Source: Methylophilus sp. 13 (lineage in GTDB: Bacteria; Pseudomonadota; Gammaproteobacteria; Burkholderiales; Methylophilaceae). From it: DNA of 64,000 nt. Positions 53,754-61,759 of the stretch are shown here, piece by piece. Location: assembly GCF_015354335.1 (NCBI RefSeq), contig NZ_JADKYR010000001.1:62001-126000 (forward strand). The letters run 5' to 3'. Both the position numbers and the translations under genes were made by a program. The notes beneath the pieces were generated by a model. The model had not been told where the DNA came from. It did no database searches and saw only the letters and a program-made list of their open reading frames with translations. The first letter of the stretch is position 1, and every line of letters begins with the position of its first letter.

Positions 53754-54950
53754 ATGAATCCACATTTAAATCTTCTCCAGCCCTACCCTTTTCAACGTCT
53801 GCGCGACTTGTTTCAAGGACTGACGCCGAATCCTGAGTATTGCCACGTTAACCTGTCTATCGGTGAGCCCAAGCACACCACGCCAGCCATCATTTCTGAA
53901 GCACTGGCGAACAACCTGAGTGGACTGGCCAGCTATCCTACCACAATCGGCGTAGCGGCCTTGCGTGAAGCCATCAATCAATGGCTACAGCGCCGCTACC
54001 AGATCCCGGCACTCAATATCGATAAAGCCATCTTGCCGGTTAATGGCAGCCGCGAAGCATTATTCGCCTTTGCGCAAGCGGTGATAGACAACACGGGCTC
54101 ACAAGTGCCAGTGGTCATCTCGCCCAATCCGTTTTACCAGATTTACGAAGGTGCTGCATTTCTGGCAGGCGCCCAGCCCTACTTTATCAATACCACCCTC
54201 GAGAACGACTTTGTGATGGACCTCACGCAAGTCCCTAGTGATGTGCTGAAGCGCACGCAATTGGTATTTGTCTGCAGTCCCGGTAATCCTTCCGGTAAAG
54301 TCATGGACATTGCGGCCTGGAAAACACTGTTTGAACTCTCTGATCAATACGGATTTGTGATTGCCTCAGACGAATGCTATTCGGAAATCTATTTTGATGA
54401 AGCGCAGCCGCCCGTTGGTGCCTTGCAAGCCGCGCATCAACTTGGTCGCGACTTTAAACGAATTGTCATGTTCAGCTCACTGTCCAAACGGTCAAATGTG
54501 CCTGGCATGCGCTCTGGCTTTGTCGCAGGGGATGAAGAGATTGTAGAAAAGTTTGCGGTATACCGCACTTACCATGGCTGCGCCATGAATCCCGCCGTAC
54601 AAGCTGCAAGTATCGTGGCCTGGAATGACGAAGCGCACGTTCAACACAACCGCGCACTTTACAGTGAAAAATTTGCGGCCGTCACACCACGGTTGCAAAC
54701 TGTCTGGCCACAAACGCAACTACCTGATGCCGCATTTTACCTGTGGATCAATACCGAGCAAGATGATACTGCTGTAGCCAAACAGCTCTATCAAGACCTG
54801 AATATCACCGTGCTGCCGGGCTCATTCCTTGCCCGTGAAGCGCATGGCGTCAATCCTGGACAAAGTTTTATTCGAATGGCTCTAGTAGCGTCCAACGAAG
54901 AAACAATTGCCGCAGCGCAACGGATTGCTCACTTTTACAATCAACGCTAG
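53754..54950 (+). CDS. dapC: N-succinyldiaminopimelate aminotransferase
   Basis: A 398-residue fold-type I PLP aminotransferase. The DapC signature at the N terminus (NLSIGEPKHTTP) and the betaproteobacterial length both fit. The PLP Lys lies in SSLSKRSNVPGMRSGF (about 245), with SDECYSEIYFD and the substrate Arg in FIRMALV. It converts N-succinyl-2-amino-6-ketopimelate to N-succinyl-LL-DAP in lysine and peptidoglycan synthesis. The gene is monocistronic; a terminator follows. Confidence 0.9.
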   Translation: MNPHLNLLQPYPFQRLRDLFQGLTPNPEYCHVNLSIGEPKHTTPAIISEALANNLSGLASYPTTIGVAALREAINQWLQRRYQIPALNIDKAILPVNGSREALFAFAQAVIDNTGSQVPVVISPNPFYQIYEGAAFLAGAQPYFINTTLENDFVMDLTQVPSDVLKRTQLVFVCSPGNPSGKVMDIAAWKTLFELSDQYGFVIASDECYSEIYFDEAQPPVGALQAAHQLGRDFKRIVMFSSLSKRSNVPGMRSGFVAGDEEIVEKFAVYRTYHGCAMNPAVQAASIVAWNDEAHVQHNRALYSEKFAAVTPRLQTVWPQTQLPDAAFYLWINTEQDDTAVAKQLYQDLNITVLPGSFLAREAHGVNPGQSFIRMALVASNEETIAAAQRIAHFYNQR

Positions 54951-54960
54951 GTGTAAACAA

Positions 54961-54993
54961 AAAAGCCAGTTGCAATCATGCAACTGGCTTTTT
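54961..54993. terminator. Bidirectional terminator between dapC and the PEP-CTERM array
   Basis: A 14-base stem (AAAAGCCAGTTGCA and TGCAACTGGCTTTT) surrounds a four-base loop, with A and T runs on both sides. It serves dapC on the plus strand and the last PEP-CTERM gene on the minus strand. Confidence 0.9.
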
Positions 54994-55007
54994 CATGCGC
55001 GAAAAAA

Positions 55008-55472
55008 TCAAGCAAGTTTTCTGCGGACGATCAGACCGAGCATACCCAAACCCATCAACATTAATGCATTAGACTCTGGTTCTGGCACTGGAGATGCGCC
55101 GATTGCAGTTTGACCACTAATAGACCCCAAGGCTGAACTAAAAGAGCCTTTTGCATCCAATACCGCCGAGTTAAAAGACAAAGTGTAACTGCCTGAAATA
55201 AAGGAGGTATAACCCAATGCAAACTGGTTGGTTGCAGTGTTTTTGTTTAAACTCAAGACCACATCGCCAGCAGCATTTTTAATATCCAGAACTGTTGCCG
55301 AGCTTGACATAGCATAGCCACTTAACACAAAGCTTCCAGTTTCATTAATCGCTGGAATGGCAATCCCTTTGGTTTGATTAAATGAATAGGTGGCTGCAAA
55401 AGCGCCTGTAGACATTCCAAGAAACGCCAGGCCGATAATACTGTTTTTAAATAATTGACGCATGATGATCAC
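55008..55472 (-). CDS. PEP-CTERM protein 1 (last in array)
   Basis: A 154-residue secreted protein. A signal peptide (about residues 8-26, ending GAFA) is followed by a beta-rich region of 100 residues. The tail has VPEPESNALMLMG, a hydrophobic helix and VRRKLA, the PEP-CTERM sorting signal read by exosortase. The protein is probably moved across the outer membrane or bound to exopolysaccharide. It lies 18 bases after the next upstream gene, so the two are probably one transcript. Confidence 0.85.
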   Translation of the reverse strand: MIIMRQLFKNSIIGLAFLGMSTGAFAATYSFNQTKGIAIPAINETGSFVLSGYAMSSSATVLDIKNAAGDVVLSLNKNTATNQFALGYTSFISGSYTLSFNSAVLDAKGSFSSALGSISGQTAIGASPVPEPESNALMLMGLGMLGLIVRRKLA

Positions 55473-55490
55473 TCCAAAAAGGAAATAGAA

Positions 55491-55919
55491 TTAGGCTGAT
55501 TTTGTTTTGCCAAAAGCAACAGCAACTGCTAGCAAGCCAAACAACATCATCATATTGGTCTCAGGCTCTGGCACTGGCGCTGCTGGGATGAAGGTGCCCA
55601 GTGTGGTCGTATATTGGCCAGTCCATGCGCCCAACGCAGTCACATTCAAGTTATATAAACCTGGCGCAAAGTTAGTGGTATTAAATTCCCACGTATCAGT
55701 AATAAAGTTCTGTGTGAAAGAGTAATTGGCAGGACCTGACAAGGTGACTGCAGAAATCCCCAAACCATCAAAAGAGGCATTGAATAATGTGTCAACCACA
55801 TTGATAGAAAATGTTTGCGAGCCAGTATTTGAAATATTCGTAGTAGTTGAGGTCGCAGACGCCGCGCCTGTAAACATTAAAGCACTCGCGGCAACGAAGC
55901 TGTAGATAATTTTTTTCAC
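55491..55919 (-). CDS. PEP-CTERM protein 2
   Basis: A 142-residue protein; the start is a GTG after GGGAGAT, since the longer frame to 56030 would put a different, unlikely leader before the signal peptide. The signal peptide ends at GAASA. The C terminus is VPEPETNMMMLFG, a hydrophobic helix and KTKSA, a shorter basic tail than its relatives. A conserved palindrome lies 69 bases before the start. Terminator 56012-56038 separates it from the upstream gene, so this pair has its own promoter. Confidence 0.8.
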   Translation of the reverse strand: MKKIIYSFVAASALMFTGAASATSTTTNISNTGSQTFSINVVDTLFNASFDGLGISAVTLSGPANYSFTQNFITDTWEFNTTNFAPGLYNLNVTALGAWTGQYTTTLGTFIPAAPVPEPETNMMMLFGLLAVAVAFGKTKSA

Positions 55920-55987
55920 AATCCATCTCCCAAATAAAAATAAACTTGACAGGTGAATAATGCGGTAAAACCAGACCGTGCGATATG

Positions 55988-56003
55988 ACCCACATGGGCT
56001 AAT
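55988..56003 (-). promoter_or_regulatory. Shared palindromic motif upstream of PEP-CTERM protein 2
   Basis: In the gene direction this is ATTAGCCCATGTGGGT; it matches a site upstream of the first gene of the array (58468-58483) at 14 of 16 bases. It contains the inverted repeat CCCA and TGGG. A regulator site for the PEP-CTERM genes is inferred. Confidence 0.45.
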
Positions 56004-56011
56004 CCAATAAA

Positions 56012-56038
56012 AAAAGGCCATGTAAAACATGGCCTTTT
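56012..56038 (-). terminator. Terminator of PEP-CTERM protein 3
   Basis: Arms AAAAGGCCATGT and ACATGGCCTTTT surround a three-base loop, and on the minus strand T residues follow. It lies 16 bases past the stop of the gene at 56054. Confidence 0.85.
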
Positions 56039-56053
56039 CTAATTTAAAACAAA

Positions 56054-56569
56054 TTACTGTTTTTTACGACGTGAGATCAATCCCATTAAACCCAAGCCGA
56101 GACCAATCATTGCTGTGGTTTCTGCCTCAGGCACTGGGGAAGTGACTACCTCGAATCCACCAGAAAAACTTGCATTTGAGCTGTAGGAGTTACCAAAAAC
56201 AGTCAAAGTGTAGTTACCTGCTGCCAGTGCATTGTTAGAAAACGAGAAGGAATCTGTCGTCTTAGTACGTGGTGAACCCAATGACGTTATCACTTCATTG
56301 TCAGCTTTAATCAAGCTACCTGTGGATAACAAGATGTCTGTAATATCAAAACCAGCGGCCTTAGTCGATCCAATGCTTCTAAATACTGAGTCAACTTGAC
56401 CTGTCAAAGAACCAACATTCCCTGACAAAATACTAAAATTAACAGTATATGAAAAAGAACCTGGGGCAATGTTGCTTTGATTTAAACCATATACTGCAGC
56501 ATTTGCACTCACACTCAAAGTAGAAGCGACTGCTGCGAGCAAAACCGTTTTCAGATGACGGGTTAACAT
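56054..56569 (-). CDS. PEP-CTERM protein 3 with PEA variant of the motif
   Basis: 171 residues. The signal peptide ends at ANA (about residue 24). A beta-rich body follows, with NYTLTVFGNSY near the end, as in its relatives. The sorting tail reads VPEAETTAMIGLG plus a helix and SRRKKQ: the second Pro of PEP is replaced by Ala. It may still be recognised, since the rest of the tail is typical. It lies 26 bases after the upstream PEP gene. Confidence 0.8.
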   Translation of the reverse strand: MLTRHLKTVLLAAVASTLSVSANAAVYGLNQSNIAPGSFSYTVNFSILSGNVGSLTGQVDSVFRSIGSTKAAGFDITDILLSTGSLIKADNEVITSLGSPRTKTTDSFSFSNNALAAGNYTLTVFGNSYSSNASFSGGFEVVTSPVPEAETTAMIGLGLGLMGLISRRKKQ

Positions 56570-56595
56570 ACTAAATCTCCTTAGTTGATCCTTGA

Positions 56596-57129
56596 TTATG
56601 CGGATTTACGACGGTAACCAACTAGACCAAACAAACCCAAGCCCAGCATCATCATGCCGTATGCTTCTGGTTCAGGAACAGGTAAGGCTGTGGTTGAAAC
56701 TGCAAAGCTACCAGCATAAGTATCACTCGAGAATGCTTTACCTTTTACAGTCAGAATATAATTACCTGCAGTCAAATTCAGTGCAGAGAAGTTAAACGTT
56801 TTGGTGTAGGCCAACCAGCTTGAGTCACCCGCTACATCATCATCAGTTAACGTGTAGCTGGATGTGAAAGCACCGCTACTCAGAGTGATTGATGACACAT
56901 TTGTTCCGATAAGAGAGCCTGTGTCGGTAAAAAGGTCATACGAACTGGTCAAATTACCAAACAAGCTTGCAGTGTAACCATTGCCGACACTGAAAGAATA
57001 GGTGTTGGTGAAATTGCCTGCAGCCACACTGGTATTCAGGCTGTAAGCAGCTGCACCAGCATTAGAGATCAAACCAGCGCTCAAAAACAACGCAGCGATC
57101 ACTTTTTTAGTGGAAAACACTGTAGTCAT
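56596..57129 (-). CDS. PEP-CTERM protein 4
   Basis: 177 residues, with a signal peptide ending near NAGA (about residue 26). The body contains FTNTYSFSV, similar to the FxDxF sub-family motif, and NYILTVKGKAF. The tail is VPEPEAYGMMMLG, a helix and GYRRKSA. GAGGAG precedes the ATG. There are 77 bases to the next gene upstream, so a promoter is possible there. Confidence 0.85.
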   Translation of the reverse strand: MTTVFSTKKVIAALFLSAGLISNAGAAAYSLNTSVAAGNFTNTYSFSVGNGYTASLFGNLTSSYDLFTDTGSLIGTNVSSITLSSGAFTSSYTLTDDDVAGDSSWLAYTKTFNFSALNLTAGNYILTVKGKAFSSDTYAGSFAVSTTALPVPEPEAYGMMMLGLGLFGLVGYRRKSA

Positions 57130-57206
57130 GAACTACTCCTCAAGATATAAAATAAATTGTAAAACGTAAAAACCACTCAAATTAGCAAAATAAATCCAGC
57201 AAAGAC

Positions 57207-57842
57207 TTATTCAAATCTTTTCCTACGTGCAATGAAACCCATCAGGCCCAAACCCAATGCTGCCAGGGCTGCCGTCTGTGGTTCAGGAACAGCAGTCACA
57301 CCCAGGCTGTAGCCACCACCGTTTTTCAGTGTCGTACCAGAAACTGACAGTGTGTAGTTTCCTGTCGACAGCAAACTAATCCAGTCAGTAGATACTGTGT
57401 TTTGGGTGGATGTCGTTGCACTCCAAACCAGAATAGGAATCACAAATACGCTGCTGTTAGTGGAGCCAGTTGTCGTCGTTCCACTCGTTGTGCTACCAGA
57501 AGGAGCTGTCAGTGTCACATTCAAGTTACTAAAGCCGGTATTTGATACACCACAAAAAATCAATAGTGCACAACCAACAGATTTAGAGTTGGTATAGTTC
57601 AAAGATGCGGACAGCGAGTTGAATTCTTGCAGACGCTGAGAATTCAAATTAAAGGTGTAATTATCAGTGAAAGTCTTGTTGCCTGCATAAGACTTGCTAA
57701 CGTTAAAGTCTCCATCTGCAAACAAATCAGATGAAATGTTGGTAGACGTTGTTGAGGGTATGCTGGAAGAAGGTGTTCCAGCATATGCAAAGCCGTTTAC
57801 AGTTAATAATCCAGCCAGGACTAAAGATGTTGTTAATTTCAT
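57207..57842 (-). CDS. PEP-CTERM protein 5 (Thr/Ser-rich)
   Basis: 211 residues, the largest of the array. The signal peptide ends at AYA (about residue 21). FTDNYTFNL matches the FxDxF-type core. A Thr/Gly/Ser-rich segment (about 113-135) may be a linker or glycosylation site. One Cys pair is present (about 92 and 97). The tail is VPEPQTAALAALG, a helix and ARRKRFE. It is 48 bases after the upstream gene. Confidence 0.85.
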   Translation of the reverse strand: MKLTTSLVLAGLLTVNGFAYAGTPSSSIPSTTSTNISSDLFADGDFNVSKSYAGNKTFTDNYTFNLNSQRLQEFNSLSASLNYTNSKSVGCALLIFCGVSNTGFSNLNVTLTAPSGSTTSGTTTTGSTNSSVFVIPILVWSATTSTQNTVSTDWISLLSTGNYTLSVSGTTLKNGGGYSLGVTAVPEPQTAALAALGLGLMGFIARRKRFE

Positions 57843-57889
57843 TTGAGCTCTCCCATGTACGCAATATAAAAAATCAGCTAATCAACAAA

Positions 57890-58426
57890 TTAAGCTGAAG
57901 TTTTCTTGCGATATGCGATGCGGCCAATAGCCGCCAAGCCTAACAACATCATCAGATTGGTTTCTGGCTCAGGCACTGGAAGCGCCGTAATGTTCATTTT
58001 AAGGGAGTATTGACCGCCGAGCAGACCTGTGGTCAAACCAGACACCTTAAAGGAATAAGCACCACTCGTCAGGCTGTTTAAGTTGGTTACTAGTTGATTG
58101 GCTGAGTTGTATAAGCCATATGTTAGAGAACTGTCATCAATATCATACAGTTGATAAGTTAAAAATCCGCTAGGGGTTGGAACACCAAACTGGAACTCTT
58201 TCTCAGTCACTTGATAGCTCACTTTACCTGGACCAGTCAAAGTAAAGTTAAAGAGATCATTAAAAGTAACACTCGCACCATTCGTACCGGATGGCGCAGT
58301 AATAATCAAATTGGTACTCCCTGCACCCAACGTTGCAGTTGCGGCGCTTGCATTGGTAGCAAAACCAGATACAAGCAATGTTGCTAATGCAAAACCTGTC
58401 AATTTACTCACTTTAATTCTCCTCAA
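57890..58426 (-). CDS. PEP-CTERM protein 6 (first in array)
   Basis: 178 residues, the first gene of the array by transcription. It starts with GTG or ATG near GAGGAGAATT. The signal peptide ends at ASA (about residue 29). The body holds VTFNDLFNF, the FxDxF-type core, and GAYSFKVSGL. The tail is VPEPETNLMMLLG, a helix and AYRKKTSA. The promoter lies in the 273-base gap upstream, which holds the shared palindrome. Confidence 0.85.
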   Translation of the reverse strand: MRRIKVSKLTGFALATLLVSGFATNASAATATLGAGSTNLIITAPSGTNGASVTFNDLFNFTLTGPGKVSYQVTEKEFQFGVPTPSGFLTYQLYDIDDSSLTYGLYNSANQLVTNLNSLTSGAYSFKVSGLTTGLLGGQYSLKMNITALPVPEPETNLMMLLGLAAIGRIAYRKKTSA

Positions 58427-58467
58427 TGTTATTAATACAATATATAAATTCTTTTATTCGTAAAACT

Positions 58468-58483
58468 ACCCATTTGGGCTAAT
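58468..58483 (-). promoter_or_regulatory. Shared palindromic motif upstream of PEP-CTERM protein 6
   Basis: It reads ATTAGCCCAAATGGGT in the gene direction, 42 bases before the start codon. It is the partner of the motif at 55988-56003. Confidence 0.45.
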
Positions 58484-58605
58484 ACTTACTCTAATCAAAC
58501 TCAAAGCACTTACTGCCATTTATTATTTATTATCGCAGCAAGAAATATACCAATATTACAAAAATATTAAAATGTTGATTTTAAACATTTTATTTTTAAA
58601 ATATT

Positions 58606-58626
58606 GGCTAAAAAGTGCTTTTAGCC
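58606..58626 (-). terminator. Weak terminator after lnt
   Basis: Arms GGCTAAAA and TTTTAGCC surround a five-base loop, 74 bases past the lnt stop. On the minus strand an AATATTTT tract follows. The stem is A/T rich, so its strength is doubtful. Confidence 0.5.
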
Positions 58627-58699
58627 ACCAGTTATGCTCCAAATAAACCAGCTTTTCAATTCTGATGCACTATTAGAGTGCACTTATACATACACCATT

Positions 58700-60271
58700 T
58701 TACACACAAGTGGAATGGTTTTGTGAATTTTTTTTGACAATCCATAGTCTTGCGATCAGAGTAATGAAACCAATGAGTTGCAGTCCCCAGAACGGCGTGT
58801 CTTGCCAGAGATTATAAAGCGTACTTCCATGGTAGGGCTGAACCATGTGCCTGAGGATATAACGTTCGTCCTTGGGCGCTCGTTTTATAACTTCACCTGT
58901 TTTATCAATAAAGGCCGTTACACCATTATTGCTCGCTCTCACAATGATTTTTTGATTCTCAATGGCACGAGCCTGGCTAAATTGCAGGTACTGTTCGAGA
59001 CCAGCACTCTTACCAAACCAAGCCCCGTTACTGACACTCACCAAGTAGTCTGCATTTCTGGCATATTCAGCCAAATCACCACCAAATAGTTCGTCATAAC
59101 AAATTGAAATTGCGACCTCAGCTTGACCAAGTGAGAACAGCGGTTGCCTTTTGCCTACTGAAAAATCATTATGCGGCATATGAAACCAATACGCGTACAT
59201 GGGTGCAAACAAAAGCGGCAGAGGGATGAACTCTCCAAACGGTACCAGATGTACTTTATGTTGTATCTGTAATCCAGAGATTCCGTAATTTACAACAGCA
59301 TTAAATTTTTTTCGGCCCTCTGCACCGTTTTGCCAATCAAGCATCCCGATAAGGATATCAGCCTGTTTTTCTGAGGCCAATCCCAGTAGCTTGCCACGTG
59401 TTTTGCCCATCGCTTGCGAGCGATAAATCGGGAATGCCGTTTCGGGCAAAACAACAACGCGCGCATCCGCTTGGTCAACCAAATCAAGGTAGCTCAATAT
59501 AATTTGCTTGCTCTGCTCAACAGACCATTTAGTCTGCTGGCTGATATTTCCCTGTAGTAAAGCAACACTGACAGGAGCGCCTATTTTGGTTGTCCAGGTG
59601 ATGTGCTGAAGAGTCATTGCGGTACCAGCAATGACTAACGCTGACAGAGCATTGATCCAGCGTCTATGGCCTCGAAACCTAAGCATGTAAAAAATCAGTG
59701 CTGCCATCGCCACCACGATGATGCTTAATCCATACACGCCCATCACTGGCAAGTAACTACTCAAGACACTCGAAGGCACCTGACTGTAGCCCATTGTCAA
59801 CCATGGGAATCCCGAACATATCCAGCTGCGCAGCCAGTCTGCCATCCCCCAGGCCAAAGGTAAAAACCATAAGGACCGGGTATAAACTACCAACCACGTA
59901 GCCGCAGCAGTAAAACTGGCCAAATACAGGCATAACATGATCGTAGAAATATAAGCTAGCCATGACGGCATTTCGCCAAAGTCGTGCAACGTACCCACCA
60001 TCCACGAGAGACCTGCCGCGTACATTCCCAAGCCAAAGGACAAACCAACCCATCCAGCTTGACCAGGCGTGCTACTCTGGTCAAGCAACCAATACAAAAC
60101 TAAAAGCGTCGCAAATGGAACAAGATAAAAATAAAAAGGCGCAAACCCCAAAACGGTGAGTGCGCCAGACACTGCAGCAGTGACTAGTAAATAAGCAGGT
60201 TCATGCAAATGAGATTTGAATGCATGCAAAATGCTCAAACCTAATTGCGCTACCTGTCTAAAGTTCATCAT
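58700..60271 (-). CDS. lnt: Apolipoprotein N-acyltransferase
   Basis: A 523-residue Lnt. Several N-terminal helices (about 28-215) precede a CN-hydrolase domain in the periplasm. The triad is Glu in VVLPETAFP (about 276), Lys in HKVHLVPFGEF (about 338) and Cys in SICYDELFGGD (about 391). It adds the third acyl chain to lipoproteins, which the quinoprotein and the lipocalin here would need. Expected length and intact motifs. It lies 35 bases after the phosphomannomutase stop. Confidence 0.95.
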   Translation of the reverse strand: MMNFRQVAQLGLSILHAFKSHLHEPAYLLVTAAVSGALTVLGFAPFYFYLVPFATLLVLYWLLDQSSTPGQAGWVGLSFGLGMYAAGLSWMVGTLHDFGEMPSWLAYISTIMLCLYLASFTAAATWLVVYTRSLWFLPLAWGMADWLRSWICSGFPWLTMGYSQVPSSVLSSYLPVMGVYGLSIIVVAMAALIFYMLRFRGHRRWINALSALVIAGTAMTLQHITWTTKIGAPVSVALLQGNISQQTKWSVEQSKQIILSYLDLVDQADARVVVLPETAFPIYRSQAMGKTRGKLLGLASEKQADILIGMLDWQNGAEGRKKFNAVVNYGISGLQIQHKVHLVPFGEFIPLPLLFAPMYAYWFHMPHNDFSVGKRQPLFSLGQAEVAISICYDELFGGDLAEYARNADYLVSVSNGAWFGKSAGLEQYLQFSQARAIENQKIIVRASNNGVTAFIDKTGEVIKRAPKDERYILRHMVQPYHGSTLYNLWQDTPFWGLQLIGFITLIARLWIVKKNSQNHSTCV

Positions 60272-60306
60272 TCAAATGAAACTAAAACATTCCGGAAAGG
60301 AACAGA

Positions 60307-61737
60307 TCAAGCAAACTTGGAAAGTTGTGTCAGCGTTGTCTCAAGCAGTGTCATGGCAGCAGCTACAGATACGTCTTCGACATAACAGCGGAACTCTGGC
60401 GCATTTCCTGAAGGGCGTAAATGAACAATCTGATTTGACGTCAAGGTTAATCTCAAACCATCAGTGGTATCCACCTGACTCACCTCAAACGGCAATTTTA
60501 AAGCATCTACCAGCACATCAATATTGACAGACCATTCAGCTAACAAGGCCTGACTTTTACTGGTGGCAAAATTTTGCAGTCGGTCACTGGCAGTAAACCT
60601 TTGCGGTAACATCGCTACCTGTTGTGACAGTGCTTGACCGAGCTGTTTAACTTGGGTCAGCAGAATTACAACTGGCAAAACTGCATCCCTAGTTGGCAAT
60701 GCGGCCAATGCAGGAAACTGTGGTGATGGGCTACCCAATAAAAAACCGCCATTCGCTTCAAATCCCGCCACACCGCTTGCCCCACCTGCAGCAAGTTGTT
60801 CCATCCCTGCAATGACAAATGGAGAACCAATCCTGGTGCGAATCACTTGCTTAAAGAAACCACTATTTTCTATCGCTGTATTACAACTGACAGGGACTGC
60901 CAAATGATCAATCTTCAAAGCTCTTGCCGTCAACAGACCCACAATATCGCCACGTAACCATTGCCCGCACTCATCACTAATCAGTGGACGATCACCATCA
61001 CCATCAGTAGAGATAATAGCATCCACCTCATATTGTCTAGCCCATGCCAAACCACGCTGTACATCTTCTGCCGAGACTGCTTCTGTATCAATAGGCACAA
61101 ACGACTCCGAGCGCTCTAAACAAATCACCTCAGCGCCCAAGCTTGTCAACAACGCCTGCATCAAATCGCGCCCAACGCTAGAATGCTGGTAAAGCGCAAG
61201 CTTCAAACCTGCGAGCCCATTCACCCCTGCAACAGCAATATAACGTTGCATATATTCCTGATAGGCGTCAGGATTGATGGGCGACAGTACCGTTTCATCT
61301 ACCGCCTTCTCCGTCAACTCACAGTCAAGCATGGCCGCTTCATCCGATTTACTGATCTCACCATCCGGGCGGTAAAACTTGAGACCATTACGGTCAAACG
61401 GAATATGACTGCCTGTCACCATAATGCCTGGAATTTGTCGTGTCTGCGCATATAAAGCCAACGCAGGCGTTGGGATTGCACCGCAAAATACAGCCTCAAT
61501 CCCTAGTTGACGCAACATGCTGGCGCAAGCCTGCGCAATACGCAAACTACTAGGGCGCAAATCTACCGCAATCGCCACCTTGTCAAAGCGAAAATTCGCC
61601 TGCATGGTGCACGCAAAGGCCTGTGTATAGGCGGCACACACCTCATCAGTCAGCGCAGAGACCAAGCCGCGTGCGCCACTGGTGCCAAACGCTACCCCAC
61701 TCTGCTGAATTACATCTTTTAATTGAGTCACTGCCAT
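60307..61737 (-). CDS. Phosphomannomutase/phosphoglucomutase
   Basis: A 476-residue alpha-D-phosphohexomutase. The motifs in order are GTSGARG (17-23), the phosphoserine loop TGSHIPFDRNG (about 107-117), the Mg loop STDGDGDRP (about 245-253), FEANGGFLLG and RPSGNAPEFR for phosphate binding. The Ser loop reads TGSHIP, where TASHNP is common, but the catalytic Ser is kept. It interconverts mannose-6-phosphate and mannose-1-phosphate, feeding ManC beside it. Confidence 0.85.
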   Translation of the reverse strand: MAVTQLKDVIQQSGVAFGTSGARGLVSALTDEVCAAYTQAFACTMQANFRFDKVAIAVDLRPSSLRIAQACASMLRQLGIEAVFCGAIPTPALALYAQTRQIPGIMVTGSHIPFDRNGLKFYRPDGEISKSDEAAMLDCELTEKAVDETVLSPINPDAYQEYMQRYIAVAGVNGLAGLKLALYQHSSVGRDLMQALLTSLGAEVICLERSESFVPIDTEAVSAEDVQRGLAWARQYEVDAIISTDGDGDRPLISDECGQWLRGDIVGLLTARALKIDHLAVPVSCNTAIENSGFFKQVIRTRIGSPFVIAGMEQLAAGGASGVAGFEANGGFLLGSPSPQFPALAALPTRDAVLPVVILLTQVKQLGQALSQQVAMLPQRFTASDRLQNFATSKSQALLAEWSVNIDVLVDALKLPFEVSQVDTTDGLRLTLTSNQIVHLRPSGNAPEFRCYVEDVSVAAAMTLLETTLTQLSKFA

Positions 61738-61759
61738 CTCTCAGTTAAGGCCATCGCAT

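Noticed and set aside
55920-56030. Longer version of PEP-CTERM protein 2 with an extra 37 residues
   Set aside because: The extension precedes a complete signal peptide, overlaps the palindrome and most of the promoter region, and has no ribosome site. The GTG at 55919 has GGGAGAT.
58633-58650. Possible sigma-54 promoter upstream of the PEP-CTERM array
   Set aside because: GG and GC are ten bases apart on the minus strand, but flanking bases match the consensus poorly and the site is about 200 bases from the gene.
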